DNA from: Desulfovibrio piger
GTDB taxonomy: Bacteria > Desulfobacterota > Desulfovibrionia > Desulfovibrionales > Desulfovibrionaceae
DNA length: 64,000 nucleotides
Assembly: GCF_900116045.1 (NCBI RefSeq)
Contig: NZ_LT630450.1
Span: 124,001-188,000, forward strand
Direction: 5' to 3'
The notes beneath the pieces are model-generated. The model did not search any database. It saw nothing but the letters and a program-made list of their open reading frames with translations, and was not told the DNA's origin. Made by a program: the position numbers and the translations under genes. Below, piece after piece: positions 52,489 through 60,265 of this stretch; position 1 is the first letter of the stretch, and each line of letters starts with the position of its first letter.

Positions 52489-53670
52489 ATGCGTGCCCGC
52501 AGCTTTTTCAGCAACCTGCGCGAGGCCTCCTTCCGGGGCGCCCGTTTCGAGGTGGACGATGTGGAAGCCTCGGGCGGTCGCCGTGTGGTGCTGCACGAGT
52601 ACCCGTTGCGGGATACGCCCTACAGTGAGGACCTGGGCCGCCGGGCGCGGGAGTTTTCGGTGCGCGGCTACATCATCCAGGGCCGCACGTATGACTACGC
52701 CTCGGCCCGGGCGGACGTGCTCAAGGCCCTGGAAGCCTACGGCCCCGGCGAGCTGGTGCATCCCTGGCATGGCGAGGTCAGTGTGGTGGTGGACGACTAC
52801 CGCCTGCGCGAGAGCATGGAGCGCGGGGGGCTGCTTGAACTGGATATCCGCTTTCGGGAAGCCGGACAGCTCGCGAACCCCACCTCATCCGCCGATACGG
52901 CCAAGGGGGTCGCTTCGGCCGCCTCCAGTGTCCGGCAAGCCCTGAAGAACAGTTTTTTATCCGCCTTCGCGCTCGCCCTGGACGAGATCGACAAAGCTGT
53001 CACGGCGCTCAATGACGCGGCAAGCCTTGCCATGGAATACCTGGGCCTGCCCCAAAGCCTTATTGCGGAAGGGCTTGCCTATGTTCAAAGCCTGATCTCC
53101 ACGCCCGCGGCCTTCTTCAATGCCCTGGTGGGGCTCTTCGGGGGGCTGCTCGGCAATGAGAGCGGGGAAAAAGCCCTGGCTGCTCCCGTGCCGGATGCGT
53201 CCTTCAGCATCGCATCCGGGGAAGGCACCGCGCCGCTGGAAAGTATCCTGGGCGGCAGTGCTTCCATCACCACCGAAGCCGAGCGCGTGATCCGCGATAC
53301 CGTCGCCCAGGTAGTGGTCATAGAGGCCGCCGCATCCACGGCCCACGCGGAGTACGCCACGGCCGACGACGCTCTGGCGGATCGGGATGCCGTGGTGGAA
53401 GGCCTGGATACCATCGAGCCGGCGGCTGATGATGCCGTCTTTCTGGGGCTTGCCGAGCTGCGCCGGGCCGTAGTGACGGACCTGACCACACGCGGCGCGG
53501 AGCTGCCGCGCGTGCGTGCCGTGACCCTGCCGGGCACCGTGCCCGCGCTGGTGGCCGCCTACCGCATCCATGCGGATGCCGGGCGTGCCGATGAGATCGT
53601 GTCCCGTAACCGCATCCGCCATCCCGGCCGCGTACCGGGCGGCACCCCGCTGGAGGTCTTGAGTGAGTAG
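52489..53670 (+). CDS. DNA circularization protein (Mu gpN-like)
   Basis: 393 residues. The N-terminus NLREASFRGARFEVDDVEASGGRRVVLHEYPLRDTPYSEDLG is the conserved DNA circulation N domain; GRRAREFSVRGYIIQG follows. In Mu, protein N is linked to protecting or circularising infecting DNA and is a tail component. Confidence 0.88.
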   Translation: MRARSFFSNLREASFRGARFEVDDVEASGGRRVVLHEYPLRDTPYSEDLGRRAREFSVRGYIIQGRTYDYASARADVLKALEAYGPGELVHPWHGEVSVVVDDYRLRESMERGGLLELDIRFREAGQLANPTSSADTAKGVASAASSVRQALKNSFLSAFALALDEIDKAVTALNDAASLAMEYLGLPQSLIAEGLAYVQSLISTPAAFFNALVGLFGGLLGNESGEKALAAPVPDASFSIASGEGTAPLESILGGSASITTEAERVIRDTVAQVVVIEAAASTAHAEYATADDALADRDAVVEGLDTIEPAADDAVFLGLAELRRAVVTDLTTRGAELPRVRAVTLPGTVPALVAAYRIHADAGRADEIVSRNRIRHPGRVPGGTPLEVLSE

Positions 53671-54730
53671 CCGCAAGCCCGACATTATCCTGGAGGTGGA
53701 CGGCCGGCGTTACGGCGGCTGGAAATCCATAGATATCAGCCGGGGCCTGGAGCAGTGCGCCGGGACCTTCAGGTTGTCCGTCACCGACCGCTGGCCGCAG
53801 CAAAATGAACCGCGCGGCATCAAGGCCGGGGCCGCCTGCCGTGTGACCATCGACGGCCGGGCCGTCATCACGGGCTATGTGGATGATGTGGAAGTCTCCT
53901 GGAGCGCCACCTCCCACGAGTATCGCGTCTCCGGACGAGACAAAACGGCGGATCTTGTGGACTGCTGCCCGCCCTCCCTGCAACTCAAGGGCGCGGACCT
54001 GCCCGCGCTGGCCCGCCGCTGGGCCGGACTGTTCGGCATCGAGGTCATGGTGGAAGCGGAATGCAACAAGGCCGTACCCGGTTTCAAGACCGAAGAAGGC
54101 GAGACCTGTTTCGAGATGCTGGAACGGCTGGCGCGGGCCAATGCCGTCATGCTCACCAGCGACGGCGACGGCCGTCTGGTCATCACCCGCGCCGGCACAC
54201 ACAAGGCGGCCGCCGCTTTGCAGATGGGCGGCAATCTGCTGCGCCTTGCTCTGTCCTCCAGCATGAAGGATCGCTTTTCGGAAGTTACTGTCAAAGGCCA
54301 GTCCGCCGGTTCCGATACCTGGGACGGCCCCGGCAATGCCCAGGCCAAGGGGACGGCCACCGATCCCAACGTGCCCCGCTACCGCCCCCTGACCGTCATC
54401 GCGGAACAGGAGGAGTTCGGCAGCGCCACCACCCGCGCCCGCCACGAAGTTGCCGTGCGCTACGGCAAGGGGCATCAGGCCCGGGCGCTGGTCAACGGCT
54501 GGTATGCGGGGACGGAGCTCTGGCAGCCCAATCGTCTGGCCGACATCCTGGACAGCAGCGGGCAGGCCATGGCCACCTGGCTCATCGTCAATGTGAGCTG
54601 GCACATGGACGACCGGGGCTGCCTTACGGAACTTTCCCTGTCCCCCAAGGAAGCCTATGAACTGCTGCCCGAGATGCCCAAAGGGGCAAAGGGCAAAAAA
54701 GGCAAGGAGGCCTCGTTATGGCTGCAATGA
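53663..54730 (+). CDS. baseplate hub protein (Mu gpP-like)
   Basis: 355 residues with the hub pattern GWKSIDISRGLEQCAGTFRLSVTDRW and DGRAVITGYVDDVEVSW. It forms the baseplate hub around the spike. GTG start overlapping the upstream gene by 8 nt. Confidence 0.87.
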   Translation: MSSRKPDIILEVDGRRYGGWKSIDISRGLEQCAGTFRLSVTDRWPQQNEPRGIKAGAACRVTIDGRAVITGYVDDVEVSWSATSHEYRVSGRDKTADLVDCCPPSLQLKGADLPALARRWAGLFGIEVMVEAECNKAVPGFKTEEGETCFEMLERLARANAVMLTSDGDGRLVITRAGTHKAAAALQMGGNLLRLALSSSMKDRFSEVTVKGQSAGSDTWDGPGNAQAKGTATDPNVPRYRPLTVIAEQEEFGSATTRARHEVAVRYGKGHQARALVNGWYAGTELWQPNRLADILDSSGQAMATWLIVNVSWHMDDRGCLTELSLSPKEAYELLPEMPKGAKGKKGKEASLWLQ

Positions 54731-55365
54731 TCCCCGGGCGCCTCCTGCGCTCCCTGCAACGGCGCATGGCCACCCTGGTTGGCCGTGCCGTGCTATTGGC
54801 CGTCAATTCCGGGACAGGCCTGCAAAGCGTGCAGGTGAGCATCTTGGCCGACGAGGTCATGGACGGAGTGGAACATATGGAGCCGTATGGCTTCACCTCC
54901 AACCCCCTGCCGGGCGCGGAAGGTGTGGTCCTCAATGTGGCCGGACAGCGCGGCGCCTGCGTGGGCGTGAACTTCGGCAACCGCGGCGTGCGTGTGGCCG
55001 GTCTCAAGAGCGGCGAGGTCTGCATCTATACCGACGAGGGCGACAAAATCACCCTCAAACGGGACCGGCATATTGAGATCGAGACCTTGCATCTGACCAT
55101 CCATGCCCAAGAGGATGCCACGGTGGAAACGAAGACCTACACGGTCAAAGCCTCGCAGAGCGTCAGCTATGAGACGCCGTCCTTTGGCCTTGGCGGAGGA
55201 TCGGGCGGCTGCACGGCGGATATTGCTGCCGACATGGCCATCACCGGCAATACCACGCAACAGGGCACTATCACCGCCAGCGGCGATGTGACGGCCGAAG
55301 GCATCTCCACCGCCCACCACACCCATCCCGGCGATTCCGGCGGCACCACGGGGGCGCCGCAATGA
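54718..55365 (+). CDS. baseplate spike protein (gpV/Mu gp45-like)
   Basis: 215 residues. Repeated beta-strand segments (RHIEIETLHLTIHAQEDATVETKTYTVKAS...) form the triple beta-helix, ending in the metal-binding apex pattern HHTHPGDSGGTTGAPQ. It pierces the outer membrane. Confidence 0.87.
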   Translation: MAAMIPGRLLRSLQRRMATLVGRAVLLAVNSGTGLQSVQVSILADEVMDGVEHMEPYGFTSNPLPGAEGVVLNVAGQRGACVGVNFGNRGVRVAGLKSGEVCIYTDEGDKITLKRDRHIEIETLHLTIHAQEDATVETKTYTVKASQSVSYETPSFGLGGGSGGCTADIAADMAITGNTTQQGTITASGDVTAEGISTAHHTHPGDSGGTTGAPQ

Positions 55366-55850
55366 TGCGCGTCAATGACCTGGCTCTGCTGCCTCCTGCT
55401 CCTCTGGACGTGGCCGGGCCGGATTGCGGCATGGAGGCCGGGGATCTAGTGGCCGAAGACAGCTTGCGCACGGCCGTCATCCTGTCCCTGTTCCTGGACA
55501 GGAGGGCAAACGATGACGACATCCTACCCAATGGCAGCGATGACAGGCGCGGCTGGTGGGCAGACACCGTGGCACCCATGACCGACTACGGCATCGGCGG
55601 AGGCAGCGCCTCCGGGGACCGTATCGGTTCCCGTCTCTGGCTGCTTTCCCGTGAAAAGCAGCTTGCCGGCGTACTGGAAAGGGCGCGGCACTATGCTGAA
55701 GAAGCCCTCGCCTGGCTGGTGGAAGACGGTGTGGCCACAGCTGTCAGCGTCACGGCCTCCAGCCCTAGGTCTGGCTGGCTTGCGCTTGAGGTGACGATCA
55801 CCTTGCCCGACACCAGCGAATACCGGGAAACATTTCCTCTGTCCGTCTGA
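55362..55850 (+). CDS. baseplate protein (Mu gp46-like)
   Basis: 162 residues: ILSLFLDRRANDDDILPNGSDDRRGWWAD and GSRLWLLSREKQL are characteristic of the gp46 baseplate wedge family. Overlaps the spike gene by 4 nt; last gene before a terminator. Confidence 0.87.
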   Translation: MMRVNDLALLPPAPLDVAGPDCGMEAGDLVAEDSLRTAVILSLFLDRRANDDDILPNGSDDRRGWWADTVAPMTDYGIGGGSASGDRIGSRLWLLSREKQLAGVLERARHYAEEALAWLVEDGVATAVSVTASSPRSGWLALEVTITLPDTSEYRETFPLSV

Positions 55851-55880
55851 AGCCTCCCGCGTCGCAACGACTGAAGCATG

Positions 55881-55904
55881 GCCCGGTTTTTACCGGGCTT
55901 TTTT
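55881..55904 (+). terminator. rho-independent terminator before the baseplate J operon
   Basis: GCCCGGT-TTTT-ACCGGGC followed by six Ts, abutting the second late promoter palindrome exactly as at 43610. Confidence 0.92.
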
Positions 55905-55949
55905 GTGAGAATCCTCACCAGATTTTTACAGACGCTCCGGGCATGATGT
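55905..55949 (+). promoter_or_regulatory. late promoter element, copy 2
   Basis: GTGAGAATCCTCAC plus CAGATTT, 15 bases, GCATGATGT: blocks identical to 43611-43655. It drives baseplate J, the tail-fibre genes and perhaps the recombinase. Confidence 0.75.
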
Positions 55950-55953
55950 GTCC

Positions 55954-57009
55954 ATGCCATTTGAACGTCCCTCCCTTCAGGAACTCATTGCCCGCATCCA
56001 GGCCGATATGGACAGCCGTCTTGACGGCCAGCCTTGGCTGCGCCGCCGCCTGCTGGCCATCCTGGCCCGCATGGAGGGCGGCGTGGCCCACGGCCTGTAC
56101 GGCTATCTGGACTGGCTGGCCCGGCAGATCATGCCGGATACGGCCGAGGCCGAACATCTGGAACGCTGGGCCTCCATCTGGGGCATCACACGCCGGACCG
56201 CCATACAGGCAGCCGGGTATGCCGCTTTCAGCGGCGAGGATGGTGCCGCCATCCCCACCGGTACGGAAGTACAGAGCCCGTCCGGGCAGATCTACGTGAC
56301 CCTGGCCGATGCCTGGATCGAAGACGGTACGGCCCGTGCGGCCATCGAGGCTGTGGAGGCCGGGCCGGACGGCAATGCATCCGACGCAACGCCCTTGCAG
56401 CTGACCATACCGGTGGCAGGCGTCCAGGCCCGGGCCGCAGCTTCCGGCAACATCACCGGCGGCGCGGCAGCGGAGACGGATGCCTCCCTGCGCACACGCC
56501 TGCTGTCGCGCATCCGCACCCTGCCGTCGGGCGGGGCCGCGCGCGATTACGTTACCTGGACACTGGAGGTGGCGGGCGTGACCCGCGCCTGGTGCTACCC
56601 GGGCGAGATGGGCCGCGGCTCCGTGACCGTGCGCTTCATGATGGATGATGCCTATGAAAACGGCATCCCCCAGCCGGAAGACGTGCAGCGCGTTGCGGAT
56701 CATCTGGACGGTCTGCGGCCGGTCACGGCGGATGTCTATGTGGTGGCCCCCGTGCCGGAGCCCGTCAGCCTTGATTTGCGCATCAGCCCGGACAATCCCC
56801 GGCTTCGCGTGGTGGTGGCCGAGGCCGTCTGGGCCGTCCTGCGTCGCGATGCCGTGCCCGGCGGCACGGTCGTCATCTCCCGCCTTAACGAGGCCATTTC
56901 CGGTGCTGAAGGCGAGGAAGACCACGTTCTCTTGTCTCCCACCCAGAATATCCAGATTCCCACCGGCAAGATCGCCGTGCCGGGCAGCATCACCTGGGAG
57001 GAGGCATAG
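55954..57009 (+). CDS. baseplate J protein (Mu gp47-like)
   Basis: 351 residues: MPFERPSLQELIARIQADMDSRL, the EAEHLERWASIWGITR segment and AATEGPDGNASD-type motif (AVEAGPDGNASDATPL) identify baseplate protein J. I chose ATG 55954, giving the usual MPF start; GTG 55948 is possible. Confidence 0.88.
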   Translation: MPFERPSLQELIARIQADMDSRLDGQPWLRRRLLAILARMEGGVAHGLYGYLDWLARQIMPDTAEAEHLERWASIWGITRRTAIQAAGYAAFSGEDGAAIPTGTEVQSPSGQIYVTLADAWIEDGTARAAIEAVEAGPDGNASDATPLQLTIPVAGVQARAAASGNITGGAAAETDASLRTRLLSRIRTLPSGGAARDYVTWTLEVAGVTRAWCYPGEMGRGSVTVRFMMDDAYENGIPQPEDVQRVADHLDGLRPVTADVYVVAPVPEPVSLDLRISPDNPRLRVVVAEAVWAVLRRDAVPGGTVVISRLNEAISGAEGEEDHVLLSPTQNIQIPTGKIAVPGSITWEEA

Positions 57010-57593
57010 TGTCCTACCGCGAGCAGTTCTTTGCCCTGCAGCCGCCGGGTCAGGCCCTGCCCACAGACCCGGACAGCGTCTGGGGCCGCCTGCTGGACGG
57101 TCTGGCGCGGGAATACGGCCGCACGGAGAGCCGGAGCAGCGCCTTGGTACGGGAATCCGATCCACGGCAGTCCGCGGAGCTGTTGCCCGACTGGGAGCGC
57201 GTCTGCGGCCTGCCCGGAGACTGCGCCATCGCCTGGGACAGTACCTTGCAGGCCCGCCGTGCGGCCGTGGTAGCCCAGCTGACCGGCGCCGGGGGCCAGC
57301 GTATCGCCTACTTTCAGCAGCTGGCGGCCCTGCTGGGGCTTTCCATCCATGTGACGGAGTACAAGCCGTTTTTGACCGGGCTTTCCCGCTGTGGCCAGCG
57401 CCTCAACGGCGACCACGACGTGCGCTTCGTCTGGTCCGTGGTGGTCAGGGGGCAGCGTGTGCTGCGCTTTCGCTGCGGGGCCAGTGTGCCGGGGGAACGC
57501 CTGCTGGACTTTGCCCGCCGGGAAGATCTGGAATGCCTGCTGCGCCTTTACGCCCCGGCCCATACGGTACTCATCATCGGATACGAGGAATAA
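57009..57593 (+). CDS. DUF2313 tail protein (Mu gp48/YmfQ-like)
   Basis: 194 residues: a C-terminal pattern (RREDLECLLRLYAPAHTVLIIGYEE) and a LLPDWERVCGLPGDC segment typical of the family that joins baseplate and fibres. GTG start overlaps the gp47 stop (TAGTG). Confidence 0.85.
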   Translation: MSYREQFFALQPPGQALPTDPDSVWGRLLDGLAREYGRTESRSSALVRESDPRQSAELLPDWERVCGLPGDCAIAWDSTLQARRAAVVAQLTGAGGQRIAYFQQLAALLGLSIHVTEYKPFLTGLSRCGQRLNGDHDVRFVWSVVVRGQRVLRFRCGASVPGERLLDFARREDLECLLRLYAPAHTVLIIGYEE

Positions 57594-57595
57594 GC

Positions 57596-58414
57596 ATGAA
57601 ATACGCGCCCCCCATCGGGCAGGAAGCCCAGGGCGAAGAAGCCCACTATGTCGACGGCAACCCGGAACTCGGCATCCTTGGCTCGCCCGTACCCGCGGCT
57701 GCCATTGAGCAGGGCCAGCGGGAGCTTTTGCATGTCATCAAACAGGCAGGCCTCACGCCCAGCAGCGAAGACCTGACCCAGCTCTTCCAGGCCATCGGCA
57801 AGCTGATCAGCGACAAAGTTCCCATCGCTACCAACGAAACGGTCGGGCTCGTCAAAGGCGGTGCCAATATCGATATCGGCGAAGACGGGACCATCAGCCT
57901 GACAGGTATTGATCCCTGGTCTGTTTTCCCGAAGCGAGTCCCTATTGCCGTTGACGGAGTTACGTTTGGCGGCAGTGACGGACGCCGTGCCATTATGCCT
58001 GGCGAGTCCGAACCCCGCGAGAACTGGGTCAAATGTGATGGCGGTAGTGATGGTCAGGGCGGCTCTGTGCCGAATTTGCAAGGGCGGTTTATTTTGGGTG
58101 CGTCGGAAGACCACAAAGCCGGCTCCACTGGCGGTTCGGAGACGCATGCCCACAGTCTATCCGGCACTGTCGGCGAGACCACGCTCACGGTGGAGCAGCT
58201 GGCCAGTCATACGCATAAATATACCATTGGTAACGGTGGGGCCTGGGAGGCGAGTGGCGCATCGTATCGAGAGTCTACGGAGAACAGATCCCAAATCCCT
58301 ACGACTTCGACTGGAGGGTCTAAGCCCCACACACATACACTTTCCGGGGCGTCTGGAGAGGTGGATAGCTTGCCGCCATATTATGCGCTTGCGCTGATCA
58401 TGCGCATCGCATGA
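57596..58414 (+). CDS. tail fibre protein, currently expressed form
   Basis: 272 residues. The constant part (1-187) contains a collar-like segment (AIMPGESEPRENWVKCDGGSDGQGGSVPNLQGRFILG). At residue 188 the recombination site encodes LSGTVG, after which the variable part runs ETTLTVEQLASHTHKYTIG ... GGSKPHTHTLSG ... LPPYYALALIMRIA. The His-rich HTH repeats suggest metal-stabilised trimers. Two other variable parts lie downstream in inverse orientation. The tip probably determines which host receptor is bound. Confidence 0.88.
   Translation: MKYAPPIGQEAQGEEAHYVDGNPELGILGSPVPAAAIEQGQRELLHVIKQAGLTPSSEDLTQLFQAIGKLISDKVPIATNETVGLVKGGANIDIGEDGTISLTGIDPWSVFPKRVPIAVDGVTFGGSDGRRAIMPGESEPRENWVKCDGGSDGQGGSVPNLQGRFILGASEDHKAGSTGGSETHAHSLSGTVGETTLTVEQLASHTHKYTIGNGGAWEASGASYRESTENRSQIPTTSTGGSKPHTHTLSGASGEVDSLPPYYALALIMRIA
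58155..58175 (+). repeat. recombination site 1, in frame in the expressed fibre gene
   Basis: Core TATCCGGCACTGTCGG at 58158-58173; 21 bp are identical to the reverse complement of 58941-58961. Confidence 0.9.
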
Positions 58415-58664
58415 CGTACGACAGTACATAGTACGGCGGCAGGCCGTTGGCTTCTCCAGATGCACCGTCCAGCGTATGGGTATGGGGCTGAGAGCCGCCT
58501 ACGGTAGTTGTGGTTCCGTGCGTATCGCCATTGATGTTGCCATTTTTTGTAACGCCATCAGCATGCGTTTCCCCAGAAATCCATGTTTGGACATGACGCC
58601 ATTGGTGGGCATGCGCTGTCATCTGCTCGATGGACAGCGTGGTGTCCCCGACAGTGCCGGATAC
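58398..58664 (-). other. silent tail-fibre C-terminal cassette 2
   Basis: Read on the minus strand from the site at 58663, it is open for 87 codons with no start codon of its own: VSGTVGDTTLSIEQMTAHAHQ ..., then GGSQPHTHTLDGASGEANG, ending LPPYYVLSYVMRCA and TGA at 58398. It aligns along its whole length with the expressed end but differs strongly in the middle 35 residues. Its last 17 nt overlap the 3' end of the expressed cassette. Confidence 0.85.
58648..58663 (-). repeat. recombination site 2
   Basis: Minus-strand copy of the 16-bp core TATCCGGCACTGTCGG. Flanks diverge from the other two sites. Confidence 0.85.
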
Positions 58665-58701
58665 ACCCGGCCACCACCCTCAACCCCGCGTCTACCGGGG
58701 C

Positions 58702-58961
58702 TCAGACGCGGATCACATAATGCCCGGCATAGTACGGCGGCAGGCTGTCGGCAGCCTCGGAGCTGACCCCAGACAGACTATGGGTGTGAGGCTGAGAACC
58801 ACCGGTCTGTCTTGTCTTTTGGCTCGGACCGTAGGCGTCGTCTAGTCGGCATACATTTCGATTGGCGCTGCTGCCCTCCAAAGCAGATCCGTAAAGGTTA
58901 TGTGTGTGGCCAGCCAGCTGCTCCACGCTCAACGTCGTGGCGCCGACAGTGCCGGATAGAC
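58702..58961 (-). other. silent tail-fibre C-terminal cassette 3
   Basis: Minus-strand open frame from the site at 58958 to TGA at 58702: LSGTVGATTLSVEQLAGHTHN ..., then GGSQPHTHSLSGVSSEAADS, ending LPPYYAGHYVIRV. Same layout as the expressed cassette with a different variable middle. No promoter or start of its own is evident. Confidence 0.85.
58941..58961 (-). repeat. recombination site 3
   Basis: Exact 21-bp inverted copy of site 1, at the outer edge of the segment, 42 bp before the assembly gene. Confidence 0.9.
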
Positions 58962-59002
58962 ATTTTTAATCGCCGCCATGCGGCATAACCAGGAGCTTTC
59001 CT

Positions 59003-59527
59003 ATGCCTCAAGTTACCGTAGTTCCCGCCGATAATCTGATCATCGTCGACGGCGCGGCCCTCGTTTTCCCGTTTGACGCCCCGACAAATCTGCATGCCCT
59101 GCAATGGCACGGTGACACTGGCCATACCGAGTGGACGGATGGCCCCAACAAGCCGCTGACTGCTGAAGATTATGACGAGCAGGTCGTGCCGTATGTGAAG
59201 CTCTGGCAGGCGGAAAAAGCACGCCTGGAGAAGAAAGCCACCGAGGAGGCTGCCGCCCGTGCGCTCCCCGATGCCAAGTCCGCCAAGCAAAGCGAGATCC
59301 AGAACGGCTACGACGCTGCTCTGGCGGCCTCCCTGACCATGCCCTCCACCGCCCCTACTGCGCAGGACGTAGCCGTGGGCGCGGCCCTTCTGGCCGTAGA
59401 GGATGCGGAGGGGCTGGCGTATGTGCAGGCTCTGCACGCCGCCCGCCGTGACGAGCTGCTGGCCGCCGTGGATGCCGCCGAGACCGTAGAGGCCGTGCAG
59501 GCCGTGGTCGTGGACTATGACGTATAG
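59003..59527 (+). CDS. tail fibre assembly protein
   Basis: 174 residues. The N-terminal PDNLIIVDGAALVFPFDAP-type segment and LHALQWHGDTGHTEWTDG fit tail-fibre assembly and DUF4376-like chaperones; the remainder is a long Ala-rich helix. It follows the fibre switch, outside the invertible part, so it would serve all fibre variants. Start at 59003. Confidence 0.78.
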   Translation: MPQVTVVPADNLIIVDGAALVFPFDAPTNLHALQWHGDTGHTEWTDGPNKPLTAEDYDEQVVPYVKLWQAEKARLEKKATEEAAARALPDAKSAKQSEIQNGYDAALAASLTMPSTAPTAQDVAVGAALLAVEDAEGLAYVQALHAARRDELLAAVDAAETVEAVQAVVVDYDV

Positions 59528-60245
59528 CCTGGCGGGCCAGACCATCACCGCTCCGGACGCGAGCGGGCATGGCCTGGATATAAGCAACGGGCAGGACTGG
59601 CTGGTAGAGGATTGCCTCATCGACCTGTCCGCCTGCCCGCTGGGGCAGCTGGATGAGGCTGTGGGCGTGGTATGGGGCAGCAGTGCCGTTTTTCGACGCT
59701 GTGTCATCCGGGGCGCGGCCAAGCTGGTGCTGTGCGGCTCCGGGGATACGGATAAAGTGAACGTTGAACGCGGCAAGACCGTCATTTTCGAGGACTGTAT
59801 CCTCGAGGACTTCGGGCGGCGGGGACCGGAAGCGCAGTCCGGCATGCGGGTCATGCTGCGTGGCTGCCTGATCCGCAACTGGTGCGCTCCGGACCGCTTT
59901 GATGTGCGGTCCTTTGGATCTTGGGCGCATCACGGCGGCAGCATCGAGGCCGTGGGCTGCGTGTTTGATCAGCCCCGTTTCTGGCATGGCTGGCACATCA
60001 TGGCACGAGACTGGCTGGCCCATCTGGGCCAGGCATGGAACGACGAGGACCTGCGCGGCCTGCTACGCCCCGCCAACTGGCTGCCCGGTGTCTGCCGGGG
60101 GCTGGTGGCCACAGCGGGCGGACAGGTCCGGGCCGAGAACTGCCATGCCACACGCTGGTGGATACGGCTTGAAGGGCACCATGGCCCGCGCATGAGCCCC
60201 AACCAAGCGCAGGCGCTCATGGCTAGGCTGGAGGGTATGCTATAG
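59517..60245 (+). CDS. beta-helix-like phage protein, unknown
   Basis: 242 residues with repeated short strands (DWLVEDCLIDLSAC, AVFRRCVIRGAAKLV, VIFEDCILEDFG, VMLRGCLIRNW, SIEAVGCVFDQP), a right-handed parallel beta-helix pattern as in pectate-lyase-like or tailspike proteins. It overlaps the assembly gene by 11 nt. It may be an accessory fibre or decoration protein; enzymatic activity is not evident. Confidence 0.7.
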   Translation: MTYSLAGQTITAPDASGHGLDISNGQDWLVEDCLIDLSACPLGQLDEAVGVVWGSSAVFRRCVIRGAAKLVLCGSGDTDKVNVERGKTVIFEDCILEDFGRRGPEAQSGMRVMLRGCLIRNWCAPDRFDVRSFGSWAHHGGSIEAVGCVFDQPRFWHGWHIMARDWLAHLGQAWNDEDLRGLLRPANWLPGVCRGLVATAGGQVRAENCHATRWWIRLEGHHGPRMSPNQAQALMARLEGML

Positions 60246-60265
60246 GCCTCCCACAAGGAGGCCAT

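Larger units (their letters stand above)
58155..58961. other. invertible tail-fibre segment (three-cassette shufflon)
   Basis: The segment is bounded by a perfect 21-bp inverted repeat and contains a third, 16-bp-identical site. It holds one expressed and two silent fibre C-termini, with the silent ones on the minus strand. Inversion between the outer sites, or between the first and middle site, would place a different C-terminus in frame. Confidence 0.88.
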
